A program made the translations under genes and the position numbers. The notes beneath the pieces were generated by a model. That model was not told the origin of the DNA and did not search any database. It was given only the letters and a program-made list of their open reading frames with translations. Below are positions 11,706 to 24,700 of a stretch of DNA of 64,000 nt, piece after piece; within the stretch, counting starts at the first letter, position 1, and each line of letters starts with the position of its first letter. Location of the stretch: contig JAPFBL010000104.1 in assembly GCA_026182355.1 (NCBI GenBank), positions 2,783,501-2,847,500 on the forward strand, given 5' to 3'. This stretch comes from Hermatobates lingyangjiaoensis. Its lineage: Eukaryota; Arthropoda; Insecta; Hemiptera; Hermatobatidae.

Positions 11706-13694
11706 ACTTTTTCAACGCCTCTATTACTCCGATTTACACCTAAACAACCCATTTCTAATTCCACTTTCACAACTACTTGCTGATTTTTCTTTCACAGAAG
11801 TAACATTGATTACGTAAAAAGACAATTTTTAGCTTACAAAACAAAAATTTTTACCACTGAAAAGGCACTTAGGAAATTCAAGCCCATAATTTGTACCATA
11901 ATATTGAATCTACAATACAAATTAAAGTAATAAACAATAAGTTTCCATTCTTATAAATACAAGAAATCAAAATGAGTTATTTATTCATCGGCCAAACATG
12001 TAAATTGAAAAAATTGCTTTTTCAAAACCTCAAGAATTGTTTTCTTATTATATGTACTATAACTATTTACAGAAAAATAAAGAAAACTTAAAACTTTCTT
12101 TCAAATTATTTATTAGGGATTACAAGTTTTGAAGTAACTATTTAATATCTAATAACCATAATTTAAGTCATGGTTGTGTATATACGTGTTTCCAAGTCAT
12201 GAGGCATATTCTTGCACCCTGATTATATTTAATTAGTAGGTATATCACTGGAAAAGAGAGAGAGAATAAAAAGTGGTAGGCAAGAGTTTTAATTTTATTA
12301 GAATATTTTGTCAAAAATAAACACTAATTGTTTACTGATCATTGCTTGTTAAGCATTAAGTTTGACTTGCAGAGTACAAATCAGGAACTTTTGTACATGA
12401 AATATTCATAGAAAATTATGATGCCATGATAAAAATTTGAAGATTTTTCCACTAGAACAGACGAATTATCCCATAAATTACTTCCTCTATTTCACAAATT
12501 AATCCATTAATTCGAAAAATATTATTAAAATTAAATCAAATAGATTTATTAAGAACTTTAAAATGTTCTAAAAAATTGAGACTATGTTCAATAATAAATA
12601 AAATTGCCTCATAATCAGTTCTGTTAGCGATCATCCATTGAATGACAGGTGAGTCCCAATATGCAAAGCAATGAAACGTAAAGCTGTTAAATAATAATTT
12701 TAAAATAATAATTTAAATTTGGGTGCTAATTTTATGGTTACAGTTTTGATAGGTATGTTGCCTCTTATGAAGATACGTATCTTATAAAAATTGGTCATGT
12801 TAATACAGATAAAAATGTTAGTTTAACATTACTTTTTAAATATTGTAAAATCATGAAATTTTTGTATTAAAGCTATCTCTAACATGAAATTTAAGGTTAT
12901 TAAATCATCAAAGAAGTTGCTAAAAATTATTAATAGTTTTGCCATAAAAACCAAAACGTGCCTTTCCCAAAATTCGATATTACCGAAAAAGTATGAGATT
13001 GTTAGATACATAAAAAATATAACCTGATATTAATATTTCTAAAAGTATGCGACATGTAGATTAATTAAAAAAGTTTCCTTAGACAGCCATCCATCACATG
13101 CTGAAAACAAAATAGAATGTATGATTGATTAGTGTTTGCTTCTGTAGTTATAAGAATGCTATTTTTCTTTAAATGTAATATTAACTCTTTGAATGATTTA
13201 CGAAATTCTTTTATTAAACCATGTAATAACAACTCTGTTTTGATGCGATTGAGATGAAAAATGATTAAATCAATGTAAGCAAATACGGGAGATTTTCGAT
13301 TCTTTCAAGAATTATCAGTTTTTAGAGCTATATTGCTTTTTACAGTTATCAGACCTATTTGAAATTGTTTTCTAACATACTAATTGGAGGTAGATTTTTT
13401 TTACAAAACTTCATTCTTCTATATAAAGTTGTTTAGAGATATGAAATAGTTTCTGTAATAAAATATACTTAAGTACCTTTTTCTGTCTATGTAATTTCAA
13501 CCTATATTTATTCAGTTCATTCTTTCATTATCTGTTATTTTTCATTATGATCTGTTAAGCGGAGTGATTGTTGTTATGTCCATAAGCTTTTAGAATCAAC
13601 AAGATTATTTCAAGAAAAAGAAAGTGAAAATAACATTTTGGTTCAAAAGTGGCTTTTTATTATATAATTTTTGACAAAAATAATAGAATATATA
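11706..13694. other. AT-rich DNA, no gene recognised
   Basis: No coding exon recognised. At 12633-12653 a 21-nt stretch is bounded by a good acceptor (CTGTTAG) and a donor GTGAGT on the plus strand, but there is no neighbouring exon to join it to. A GA-repeat tract lies near 12255-12265. Confidence 0.5.
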
Positions 13695-13895
13695 TACACT
13701 ATAAGGTCCGTTATGTTTTATAAGGTCCCGATGTCCATTTTTTGTCAAAAGAAGAATCTATCAAAGGGTTGATGACACAGAATCATAAAAATAGACGTCA
13801 ACAATAGATATCGGGGATATCAAAACGTATAAATCTGTGAAAATATCGAAATCCATTTTTTTCATTATCACTATACTTGACATATTGTAAGTCAA
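13695..13895 (+). repeat. Dispersed repeat family B, partial
   Basis: Shares GGGGATATCAAAACGTATAA, then TATCGAAATCCATTTTTTTCA, then ATCACTATACTTGACATATTG with 4165-4250 and 20470-20555. The end lies at the small palindrome around TTGACATATTGTAAGTCAA. Non-coding. Confidence 0.6.
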
Positions 13896-14194
13896 AAGTA
13901 CTATTGTCACCTTAAAATCAATTCAGCATACCTAAAACTCTCAAAATCAATCAACCCATATTAACAAATAAATTTTTACGAACATTAATACATTAATTTT
14001 TGGTAAAAATTATTTTTTTTCTTTACTAAGTGCGTAATATATATAAATGAATGCAGAAAATTTTATACATGAAGAAGATAGAGGCAGTAGAGTTGTTTTT
14101 TTTTATTTCATTTAGGACAATCTCTATTCAACCACTATTTTCCAGTGACTTACTTTCTGTTTATAGATAGTTGCTCTAGTTTTTTTTAATTGTT
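13896..14194. other. No gene recognised
   Basis: AT-rich spacer between repeat family B and the GC-rich block. It contains a poly-T run near 14095. Confidence 0.6.
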
Positions 14195-14485
14195 TTGAGA
14201 AAAATGCCTGTGTCCGATTGATATGAGGAGATTGTGACGGCAGAGTGCGATTTGCTTGAGGAAGTACTTGGGCGTGATGACGGAGCGCGCCAGAAAGACG
14301 ATTGCAGTCAAGAGATTGAAATCGCCAAGCATGACGTATGTTGGTTGCGAGCCAGTAGATTGGTGCCTAGTCCTAGCTGATGCCATTCCTCAGGAGTAAT
14401 GTTGTTTGGAGGCGCAGGTTGTGGGTTGTTGGGAGAATGCCAGCACTTTGAACTCCTCTCCCAATGACCATTTCTAGCCTACCCC
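14195..14485. promoter_or_regulatory. GC-rich block, candidate conserved non-coding element
   Basis: About 290 bases of unusually GC-rich sequence with several CpGs (GGGCGTGATGACGGAGCGCG, GATTGGTGCCTAG, GGAGGCGCAGG). The longest frame, 66 codons on the minus strand (14186-14386), shows no domain and no good splice sites. It is the third such block in 6.5 kb. Confidence 0.4.
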
Positions 14486-14884
14486 TTTCCACTCCCACGC
14501 ACCCCCACTACAATATTTATTCCTATCTTAGCTTTATTGCTTCACTCTTTCCATCCCTTATTACTTGACACTATTACTTCTTAGAATTATTTTTTTTTTA
14601 TTGGCACGTTCGAAATCTATACGTCAAACACACTAACACTTTCCCATCTGATTCACTTCTCAACTATCCAAATAAATAATTCTCATTTTGTTAGAGTTTT
14701 ATTCAAAACAGTATAAAATATTCCCCTGAAAGAAGCAGTCATTTATTTCAGGTTTCCCTATTGTGAAAAGAATGACAAGTTAAAATAGGAGACGAAGACT
14801 GAAAATCTTTTTGCATTAACTATACTATTGATCTTTGCAGCTGCTCAAAAATAAAAGCCAGTAAGGTTCTGTAGTTGTCCAATA
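14486..14884. other. No gene recognised
   Basis: Pyrimidine-rich then AT-rich spacer leading into the satellite. No repeat or coding signal seen. Confidence 0.55.
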
Positions 14885-17640
14885 AGTCACTACAAAATAT
14901 TTTCTCATTTTTTTCACTTATGCAAAAAGTTGAAAAAATGAAACCAAGTTGACAAGTTACTACCTATCATCAATCATATCGCTCTTTTAGTCCACCTATA
15001 CGGAAAGTTGAAAAAATGAAACCAAGTTGACAAAACACTACTTCTATTCAAACATATGCCACTTTTAGTCCACATATGGGAAAAGTTGAATAAATGAAAC
15101 CATCTCTCTATCTCTATCATATGGCACTTTTAGTCAACTTTTCAAAAAGTTGAAAAAATTAAAACAAAGTTCACAAGGTACTAAATGTCTTCACTGATAT
15201 CGAAAATTTAGTCCGCTTATATAAGTGTTCAAAAAATGAACCCAAGTTGACAAGTTAGTACCTCTCTTCAACCATATCGCACTTTCAGTACACTTATACA
15301 ACGAGTTGAAAAAATGAATCCAAGTTGAGAAGTTACTTACTACCTGTATTCAATCATAGCAGACATCTAGCCCATTTATAAAAAAAGTTGAAAACATGAA
15401 ACCAAGTTGACAAGTTAGTAGCTCTCTTCAATTATATCCTAATTTAGCCCACTTTACAAAAAGTTGAAAAAATGAAACCAAGTTGACTAGTAACACCTGA
15501 ATTCAATCATATCGTTCTTTTAGTCCACTTATAAATAAAGTTGAAATAATTAATCCAAGTTGACTAGATACCCCTTGTATTCAATCATATCTGACTTTTA
15601 CCACATTTATGTAATAAGTTGAAAAAATGAAACAAACTTGATAAGTTACTACCTGTCTTCAATCATATCCCACATTTTGTCCAATTATCCAAGAAGTTGA
15701 AAGAATGAAACTAAGTTGACGAGTTACTACCTGTCTTCAATAATATCGCACATTTGTCCACTTATACAAAAAGTTGAAAAATGAAACAAAGTTCGCAAGT
15801 TACTTGCTGTCTTCAATCATATCGCCCTTTCAGTCCACTTATGCAAAAACTTGAAAAAATGAAACCAAGTTGACAAGTTACTACCTCTCATCAATCATAT
15901 CGCTCTTTTAGTCCACCTATACAAAGAGTTGAAAAAATGAAACCAAGTTGACAAATTACTACTTGTCTTCAAACATATCGCACTTTTAGTCCACATATGG
16001 GAAAAGTTGAATAAATGAAACCATCTTGACATGTAACTACCTGTTCTCAATCATATAGCACTTTTAGTCAACTTATGCAAAAAGTTGAAAAAATTAAAAC
16101 AAAATTCTCATGGTACTAAATGTCTTCAATGATATCGAAATTTTAGTCCGCTTATGCAAGTGTTCAAAAAATGAAACCAAGTTGACAAGTTAGTAACTCT
16201 CTTCAACCATATCGCACTTTCAGTACACTTATACAACAAGTTGAAAAAATGAATCCAAGTTGAGTAGTTACTACCTGTATTCAATCATATCAGACATTTA
16301 GCCCATTTACAAAAAAAGTTGAAAACATGAAACCAAGTTGAAAAGTTAGTAGCTGTCTTCAATCGTATGGCACTTTTATTCCATCTATGCAAAAGGTTGA
16401 GGAAATGAAACTAAGTTGATAAATTACTGCCTGTATTCAATTATATCCCATATTTAGTCCAATTATACTTAAAGTTGAAAAATGAAACCAATTTGTCAAG
16501 TTATTACATAAGATCAAATATACCGTACATTTACTCCACTTATGCAAAAAGTTGAAAAAATGAAATATGTTGACCACTTACCACCTGTCATCAACCATAT
16601 CGTTTTTGTAGTCCACTTATGTAAAAGGTTGAAAAAATGATACTACGTTGACTAGTTTCTACCTGTCATCAGCCATATCGTACTTTTAGACCACTTAAAA
16701 AAAGTGAATTATGAAACCAAGTTGTCTAGTTCCTACCTGTCTTCATTCATATTGCACGTTCAGTCCACTTATACAACAAGTTGAAAAAATGATACCAAGT
16801 TGTCAAGTTACTACCTGTATTCAATCGCATCGGACTTTTAGCCCATTTATCCAAAAATTTGAAAAAATGAAACAAGGTTGAAAAGTTACTTTTTGCAGTA
16901 AAGCTTCTCGCACTTTTAGTTCACTTATGCATAATGCTCAAAAAACGAAACCAAGTTCACAAGGTACTTGCTGTCTTCAATCATATGACACTTTTCGTCC
17001 ACTTATACAAATAGTAGAAAAAATGAACCCAAGTTGACAAGTTACTACGTGTCTTCAACCGTATAGCAATTTTAGTCGACTCTGGAAAAAAATGAAAAAA
17101 TGAAACCAAGTTGACAAGTACTACCTGTTTTCAATCATATGGCACATTTAGTCCTCTTATGCAAAATGTTAAAAAACGAAAACAAGTTGACTAGTTACTA
17201 TCTGTCTTCAGTCATATCGCACATTTAGCCCATTTATACAAAAAGTTGAAAAAATGGAACCAAGTTGACAAATTACTTCCTATCTTCAATCATATAACAA
17301 TTTTAGTCAAAATATTCGAAAAATTATGAAAAATGAAACTAAGTTGACAATTTACTACCGGTATTCAATCATATCGTTTTAGCCAATTTATGCAGAAAGT
17401 TGAAAAAATAAAACTAGGTTGACTAGTTAGTACCGGTCTTCAACCATATCGCACTTTTAGTCCACATGTACAAAAGGTTGAGAAAATGAAACCAAGTGGA
17501 CTAGTTACTACCTGTCTTCAACCGTGTAGCACTTTTAGCACTTTCGCAACTAGTTGGAAAAATGAAACCAAGTTGACAAGTTTCTACCTGCATTCAAACA
17601 AATCGGAGTTTTAGCCCATATACGCAAAAAGTTGCAAAAT
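14885..17640. repeat. Satellite array, ~78-bp units, ~35 copies
   Basis: Tandem units each contain AAGTTGAAAAAATGAAACC, AAGTTGACAAGTTACTACCT, TCTTCAATCATATCGCAC and TTTTAGTCCACTTAT. Successive GTTGAA starts at 14929, 15007 and 15085 give a 78-bp period; some units are shortened (for example between 15085 and 15149). Units are diverged, but the blocks starting near 14915 and 15836 are much more alike than neighbours are, giving a higher-order period of about 921 bp. No coding potential. Confidence 0.95.
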
Positions 17641-19260
17641 GATGTGGGGTTCACTATTGTATATTTTTTCAATAATATCAATTTTTAGTATTAAATGGTA
17701 GAAGTAAAACATAAGAGTTATTTTGAATGATATCCCAAAATTGTTTATCTCCCTTTGGAATTATATCAATGTATAAAACATGTATGACATGAGTATGGCA
17801 TCTCAGAAAGCACTCACGTACTCCCAAAGTGTAGGAAAATCTTTTGTTTGAGAATTATCAATGATTTGCAAATACGTATCATAATATTTCGTAATCTGAG
17901 TGAATTCTTCAATTTTTAAGCTGAAAGGTAAACTCCTTAGCCTTAGAAAAGAGACCTTTTTGATGAAATTCTATCCCATTAATTTTCTTAGTAGTTGTTT
18001 AGTAGACAATGATCGCAATAAGTTTTGAAAAACTGACTGTTGATCATATTTTTCTTTTATTTATCGATGAGGTTCTTAGAATAATTCAGATAACTATGAA
18101 CCATCTTAACCTCATAAATTTTCCATTTCACTCGAGCGCTTTCGGGAAAACTCCATCTACGGAGTGATAACTAGGTGTTAACTCTGTTGAATAGCAAACA
18201 CCTATTACTAAAAAAAAAAAACCTACTCGGTTAGTTATTTCATTATTAATCACATAATCAAGAAAATATCGAAAATAACAATAACAATAATAATTATTAT
18301 AAAAGTTTTTTTCCCAAAAGAAGATAACAGTAATAAAAAATATCGTGTCAAAAAAAATATATTAACGAACACCATTTATACATCTTATGTTCCGGACACT
18401 GTATAATAATTTCACATTTTGGATGTATGCTTTGTATATTCAAATCAACTTTGTTAATTCATAGATGGATTTTGAGGTAAAACATTTTGAAAGCGGTTAT
18501 ATAGTTTTTTTATAAGCATATGACCTTTGAGACATTAGCGATGTATATAGTCTATTTATACAGTTTCTAATGTTTTACTAGTTTTTATTCTTGGGAATTA
18601 CTAAATTAAAAAACCCGTTCCCTGAAATTCCAGAAAAGTCAAAAAATAAACTAAAGTTAAAAAAAATTTGGAGTTGTCTACAATCAACGTTACTGAAAAT
18701 GAGAGTTTTCTAAAAGAACTGAAAAATATTCAATTACGTAAGTTTTTTTAATCCAGCTTTAGATCAAATGTATTAGCATACATTGTAAAATATGGATAAA
18801 CAACTTCGAACATAGAAGTGTGTAAAATTTCGTGTATTGATGAATGTGGGCAACTGTCCAAGATCGGAAATTCTACTGAAAGAAGGAAATTCATCCTAGC
18901 GTCATTATCGAATTACAAGTTGAATAAGAAGAAATACTACTGACTTAGAGGGTGTAATAATTCTATTGTGCAATATTTTTTTCCAATTTTCAAAATTCAA
19001 AACATTTTTGTTTTGCAATTACTCATAATGAAATGGTATTTAATACAAAATTCAAATTTTCTTCAATCATAAGGAATGAGAATTGAACTTAGTTTTCAAT
19101 CAGAATAAAATCATTTTTATTGGGATTAGCAAATCTTAAATTTGATTTTGACATACAGTTCTATAAAAAAACTATCCCATTTTTTAATGTTATCAAAAAA
19201 CAATGTGGTTGTTTACCAAAACGAAAAACTGCATGTTCTAAAAGACATTTAGTTGTCGAA
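17641..19260. other. AT-rich DNA, no gene recognised
   Basis: Flank of the satellite. No splice-bounded coding frame or recognised element. Confidence 0.6.
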
Positions 19261-19261
19261 C

Positions 19262-19372
19262 GATAAGTATCCACCCAGACATACATAGGCAGACATTATA
19301 AAGTATAAGTGCAGTGGATCTCGAAACACGTAAATCCGATTACTCTCAAAATATGTTTTCTTTGCCATTGCT
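19262..19372 (+). repeat. Family B-like fragment
   Basis: CCACCCAGACATACAT, then GTGGATCTCGAAACACGTAA and CCGATTACTCTCAAAATATG resemble the 3' part of repeat family B (compare 20460-20520). Short and diverged. Confidence 0.4.
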
Positions 19373-20382
19373 ATTCCCCATAGACCCAACAAAAGAAAAG
19401 AACATTTGTAGAGCCAAAAATTAACCTTTAAACGTTTGGTACAAAAAAATAATTGTTATATCATGGATGATACCATACTGTAGTAGACCTATATTTCAAA
19501 CTTACAACCAAATGCATTATGTAAATTTTTACTGTTGTACTGTTATTTAACTAAATTGGGATGATATAGTAAATAAAGATGTAATATCTCTAGCAAGGCA
19601 AGAACCAGCAGGTATAATACGCTGGAATATATATTTCCTCAGCATTTACAATAATAGCTGAAAAATGTTATACAATTTAAAGTTATACCAAATAAATTAC
19701 ACCACACTACGTTATTTAAGCTCACCAACATTTGTTTTAAACTGCAAAGTGTAACTAATTTTCCAGTTTCATTCTGATAAAAAAATATCAATGGAAACAA
19801 ACCTAATAATTAGGGTAGGTTACTGCTAACCCAAATAGTGTTTTGGATTTCAGGGTTGCATCACCTATTCCAATTAACCATAATTTTTGCAATTTTCACT
19901 GCATACTAATTTTAGTCACCTCCTGCAAAGGTTTAATGGACTATTGTTTGTAGTTAAGCAAATAAAAAATTCCTGAATCACAATGTACCAAAATGCCCCA
20001 TTCCTGTACAGGAATTTCGCTAAAACATTTTACAGGTCATACTTTCACATGGAGCTGTTCGTTGTTTAGTATGGGTTGTCATAGGGTATGACCAGTATCG
20101 TATTTACAGTGTTTATAAAACAATCATTAGTTTACATCCTTCCTAATAATTGACCGTTTTCTTAATCAAAACATTCTGATTCTTTTGTCAGATAATGCTA
20201 ATATTATATTTATTACACCTTTTAATAGAAATGTTACCCTATTAGATTAAGTTGTTAGTAGAAAAAAGTTGTCTAAAAGCGCGTAATATTTTCCGTGAAC
20301 TATACAAATCATCCTCACTACAAGTTCTATATGTGATCAAAGTGATCAATTAAACAGCTTACTCATGTTCACAAAGTTTTAG
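19373..20382. other. No gene recognised
   Basis: AT-rich sequence. A moderately complex stretch at 19850-20105 has no supported exon. Confidence 0.55.
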
Positions 20383-20560
20383 GTATATAGTCACCCACAC
20401 TTAAACGTACATGCACACACACCTACACATTCTCACAAAGTAAATAAAACTTAAGAATTCACATTGAGCACTTTAAAACACGTAAATCTATTAAATCTCA
20501 ACTCGCAATTGTTTGAAACATAGTATACTTGACTTGTTGTAAAGTGAAAAAGTTATTCAT
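20383..20560 (+). repeat. Dispersed repeat family B, partial
   Basis: A (CA)-rich stretch with CACCCACACTTAAACG, followed by AAAACACGTAAATCTATTAA and ATACTTGACTTGTTGTAAAG, matching the end of the copies at 13790-13895 and 4140-4250. Confidence 0.55.
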
Positions 20561-21284
20561 AATTAACACCCACAAAAATGTCAACGTAAATCTGTTCAAT
20601 AAATCAAAATCGTACTTTCAATATAAACAAGTTACTGTTTGTACTTGAAATACATAATTATAATTTGAGGAAAATATTAATACAAACCATTAATATTTAT
20701 AGATAAAATTGATTAGCAGATATACTGTAGGTATATTCCTAGCAAAATTAATGATTTACTTCATTCTTCGTTTATGTCACCGTCTTTCATTTCGATAATA
20801 CTGTCTTATGTAGTTTATGTGATCAACAACTCAATTAATCAGGAAAGATAGATTAAACTGTTATTTAATCCTGAAATGATTATCCACTATAAAGAATATT
20901 AGTTCATAATTGAATAAAAAATATTTTAAAAATTAAAATTCAAGGATTTTGTTATATTGTTTGGCAAATAGAACGTAAGTACCATACTTTACAGAGAAAG
21001 CTTCTTTAGATATGTATTAAGTTTTCAGGTTACGAGGTGATTAAAAATCGATTTAAGATTGCTGATAACTTGAACTCTTGCACTGCATTATATTACGTAT
21101 GCTTACAACAATGAAACTGGATATTACTTTTGGATATTTTATACAAAAATATTATTTGCAGAAACATATTCTGTTCTTTCTCCATAGTTTTACCTATCAA
21201 AAAAGTAAAAATTGTATGTATAAAGTTTTAGAAGTAACTCTGATATTATAATAATAAGGGTTTTTGACATTTAATAAGATTTTT
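20561..21284. other. 3' flank of the kinase gene, nothing recognised
   Basis: AT-rich sequence between repeat family B and the kinase polyadenylation signal. No coding block seen. Confidence 0.5.
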
Positions 21285-21290
21285 TTTATT
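21285..21290 (-). terminator. Polyadenylation signal AATAAA for the kinase gene
   Basis: AATAAA on the minus strand (TTTATT on plus), about 160 nt past the kinase stop codon. The only canonical hexamer this close that I noticed. Confidence 0.45.
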
Positions 21291-21447
21291 TTCAGAAACC
21301 TCGAAATGAAAGAAAGACTTATCATGTTTGATACTACTTATATTTGCTGTTGTTACAGCATTGAAACTCATTATATTTTAAAAGGTTTTTATAGGCTGTA
21401 AATAGTTGGGTTATGTTAATGAACTTCATTTGAAATAGTAAGGTGTA

Positions 21448-21702
21448 TTAGTGGGGTTGTAACTGGGAAAAATTCTGTCGAGGTGACTTGCAAGTGTTTA
21501 TAAGTCCAACAGACACAGCAAGAAGGCGTGAAGAAGAAATCCTGTTCTCTGGATCTGACTGAAGACATGAGTCAATGACTTTTCTAATTTGAGTAGAATA
21601 TATGGTAGTAGGAAGAGGCGAGTACTGGCAATTTTCTATGCGCTGGGTCAGCGAATGAAGGCTTTGGTTGGAGTCATAGAAGGGGGACTCTAGTGCTGCC
21701 AG
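21448..21702 (-). CDS. Kinase exon 4 (C-lobe and stop)
   Basis: Acceptor TTGTTCTGTTGTAG|CTG, phase 0, continuing LLYE with LAALESPFYDSNQSLHSLTQ, then RIENCQYSPLP, then the SDPENRIS block, and ending SQLQPH and TAA at 21448. 85 codons including stop. It contains no in-frame ATG near its 5' end, so open-frame scanning from start codons does not find it. Confidence 0.93.
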   Translation of the reverse strand: MAALESPFYDSNQSLHSLTQRIENCQYSPLPTTIYSTQIRKVIDSCLQSDPENRISSSRLLAVSVGLINTCKSPRQNFSQLQPH

Positions 21703-24700
21703 CTACAACAGAACAATGAAAGAATTCAAATTAATATTTTTCTTAAAACAAAAATACATCTCTTCTATCTCTGCTTGACTGTTTTTGAACTAATCAAACT
21801 TATTACACGCTCTCGTAAACTAGATAGTTTTCCAAAAATTATGGATTCATATTCTAATTTACATCTAATAACTTCAATGGTGCCAATTATCATATAAATT
21901 AATATGAATCAATTCGACATAGTCAAATTTCAGTCTTCAAATAAAAAAATGGTTAAAAACTACTGGCAAACTACCAGTGCTTATTCTTATCATTAATGAA
22001 TCACTTAAGGCATACGTTGTTTTTAAAATGAATTAAAGTTCATAAAAAATAAGTAAAAAAGATATTTAAATTTTAATATATTAATTATTCATTAATAATT
22101 ATCATTATTAATTATTCATTTTCATTATGAAATATCAACAAATATGTAGTTGTTTAAAAGCAATTATTAACTGTAATCAAAAATAACAATGGAATAAATA
22201 TGCATATGATATTATCACACATGAATTGCATAGAATAATATAATTATACAAAACACTTAAAAGAAACTTTGAACGTAGTATAGTGTCATTAATCAGAGAT
22301 GAAAAATACTCTATATAAAGGAAATAATATTACCTTATCCAATTTAAATTTATCTTAAAGAAAAATACAATCATCAATTTGTAAGTACTGCATAAAAACA
22401 GATTAGTACGAAAACAGTGAACCAAGTCAGAGATAAAATATTTTTTAGTGTTATAAGAATTATAACTTCAAAATTAGGAATTTATCAAACGGAAAAGTAA
22501 AATAATCTATCGGCTCACACTAGATAACACTACTTTACATATGTGAATATTTATCTTGCAGTAATAATACCATTATTTATTTGCAAAAAGTAAATAAAAA
22601 TAGTTTTATCTAAAATAGTGCTATCAATTGAGATAGAGAAACACAGTAAATAAATTGATAATTTTTTCTTCAAAATTAAACAGTTATCTTATATTTGATA
22701 AATTTTGCAAATATTTGCAAAAAAAATAGTTAAAAAAGTTTGTAATACAGTGTACTACTTCAGATAAATAAATGCAGTACAATAAATGTCAATAGACTCA
22801 AGAAAAAAATAGTTCCCAATTATGTTAGCTTTGTTTTATTATGAGGATTCTAGATTGTGAGTTGAAGAATGAGCAATCCACGTAATTGTCTATAAGCTCC
22901 AGTAAGCCTTAAATACATTACTATTGGTGTTAGTTTGTCCAAGAACTAAAGTGTTATTCCTACAACCTTCTATAAATTGCAGCTATTTATATTATTTATC
23001 TATTATATTACTAATATACAAATATTTTAAAACTCTTTGTTTGTTTATTTGTGAAAAGCTTGAGCAGGATGCTGTTATTAAAACAATGATAGAGGCTCTG
23101 GTGGATTGACCGGGCAGGGAGGTGAAGAGCCTTGCGCCTCTGTTTCCTAAACTGGACGTGACAAATATTTGTTTCCTCTCAGTGAAGACACCTGTAGAGG
23201 TTGTTCCTACGTGCCTCCTACTCAGTAACGACCACTAAATTTAATTTGTTCTTCATTCCTTGTAAGGTACGTGTTTCATCACTGTTCAACTGCAGTCACT
23301 TGTACTCCCAGTGGCATAGAACTGCCTGCTGAAAGGTGTACATTTCACCACATTAGTATTATCATCAAACAACTCCTAAAATATTTCTGCGTAACATTCC
23401 TTCTAGAACCTCCCTGCTCGACCACCAATCTCATCACTCCACACCTCTAGATAATATTAGCCATGAATATATTATATCTATCTTACATTTTGAATGTAAT
23501 AAAAAAGAACAATTAATTTATATATTTATTTTTTATGCTGGTCTCACTCCTCTGCTATATCTTGGTTGTAGTAAAGTTTGTCTTCCATCATTCATCTCCT
23601 TGGCTCTCCCTGACATTTACAATTTGTGTCTCCTCCTCCTCAAGCTTTCAACGAGTGATCATGCTCTGTTAATTCACCACGACTCAAGCAAACCATATTG
23701 AATTTCAATAAGATGTTGTATTATATAAATCAATTTTTTTTTAATTTTATTTGTTTAAAGTCGCAACAATGTAAGTGTTACATTACAAGTGACACTGATA
23801 ACACAGATGTATGAGGGAAGAAACACAGGAGGGAAGAAGCAATCCAGTGACTACACTTCCTGGCGTGGGTCTAAGTAGGAAAAAAAGAAAAAAAAATCAC
23901 TTAGAACAGTTCATAGTAATAAGTCTCTTGGCCACATCCTCTTCAGACGTCTTCTGGGATTTCCTGGAATGCTTGTGGAGGATATTGTTAGGATTAAGGG
24001 ATTACTATTTTTTGGAAGTTTTTTGTGAAACGTTTTATAGCGGGATATTGCAACCTGCTGAACTGTTGAGAACTTCAGGTCGGAATAAATTGTTTGGTTC
24101 GGTATAAAGTAGGGAGAATGAAGAATTTTACGAAGGATTTTTGTTTCAAGGGTTTGTATCCTCTGAGAATTAGTTTTCTTTGTTGTTCTCCATATCTCAA
24201 TGCCGTATGTCCAAATAGGCATAATCAGAGTTCTGTAAAGTAATAGTTTGTTGTGAGTCGTTAATTTTGAGCGTAGATCCATTACGTGTAGCAAAAGTTC
24301 ATACCGTCTGTATTGTTCTGTTCGTTTGATTTTTGTATGGGGAGCCCAAGTTAGTCGTCTATCAAGGTGCAGTCCTAAGTATTTGGTGGTTGTAGCTTGA
24401 GAGATCGGAATATTGTTAAGGAAGACTGGAGAACACGTATCTGGCCGCAAAGTGAATGTTACGTGAACACATTTCTGTTCGTTAATGCGTATTCTCCAAC
24501 ATTTCAGCCATGGCTCTATAACGTTTAAGTGTTGCTGGATATAGTAGTATGCTAGCTCAGGACTGTCATTTGTGCAAAGGATTGCCTTGTCGTCAGCAAA
24601 TGTGTCTAAGACTGTATGGGGAGATTCTGGAATGTCGGAGGTGTATATGGAGTATAGCACTGGTCCAAGTATGCTTCCTTGCGGAACTCCTGCCATAATA

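Noticed and set aside
12633..12653. A 21-nt plus-strand microexon (CTGTTAG|CGATCATCC...GACAG|GTGAGT)
   Set aside because: Both splice signals are good, but there is no neighbouring exon to join and 21 nt is too short to support on its own.
14885..17640. A CRISPR-like array
   Set aside because: Units are contiguous tandem copies without unique spacers, in a eukaryotic genome. It is a satellite.
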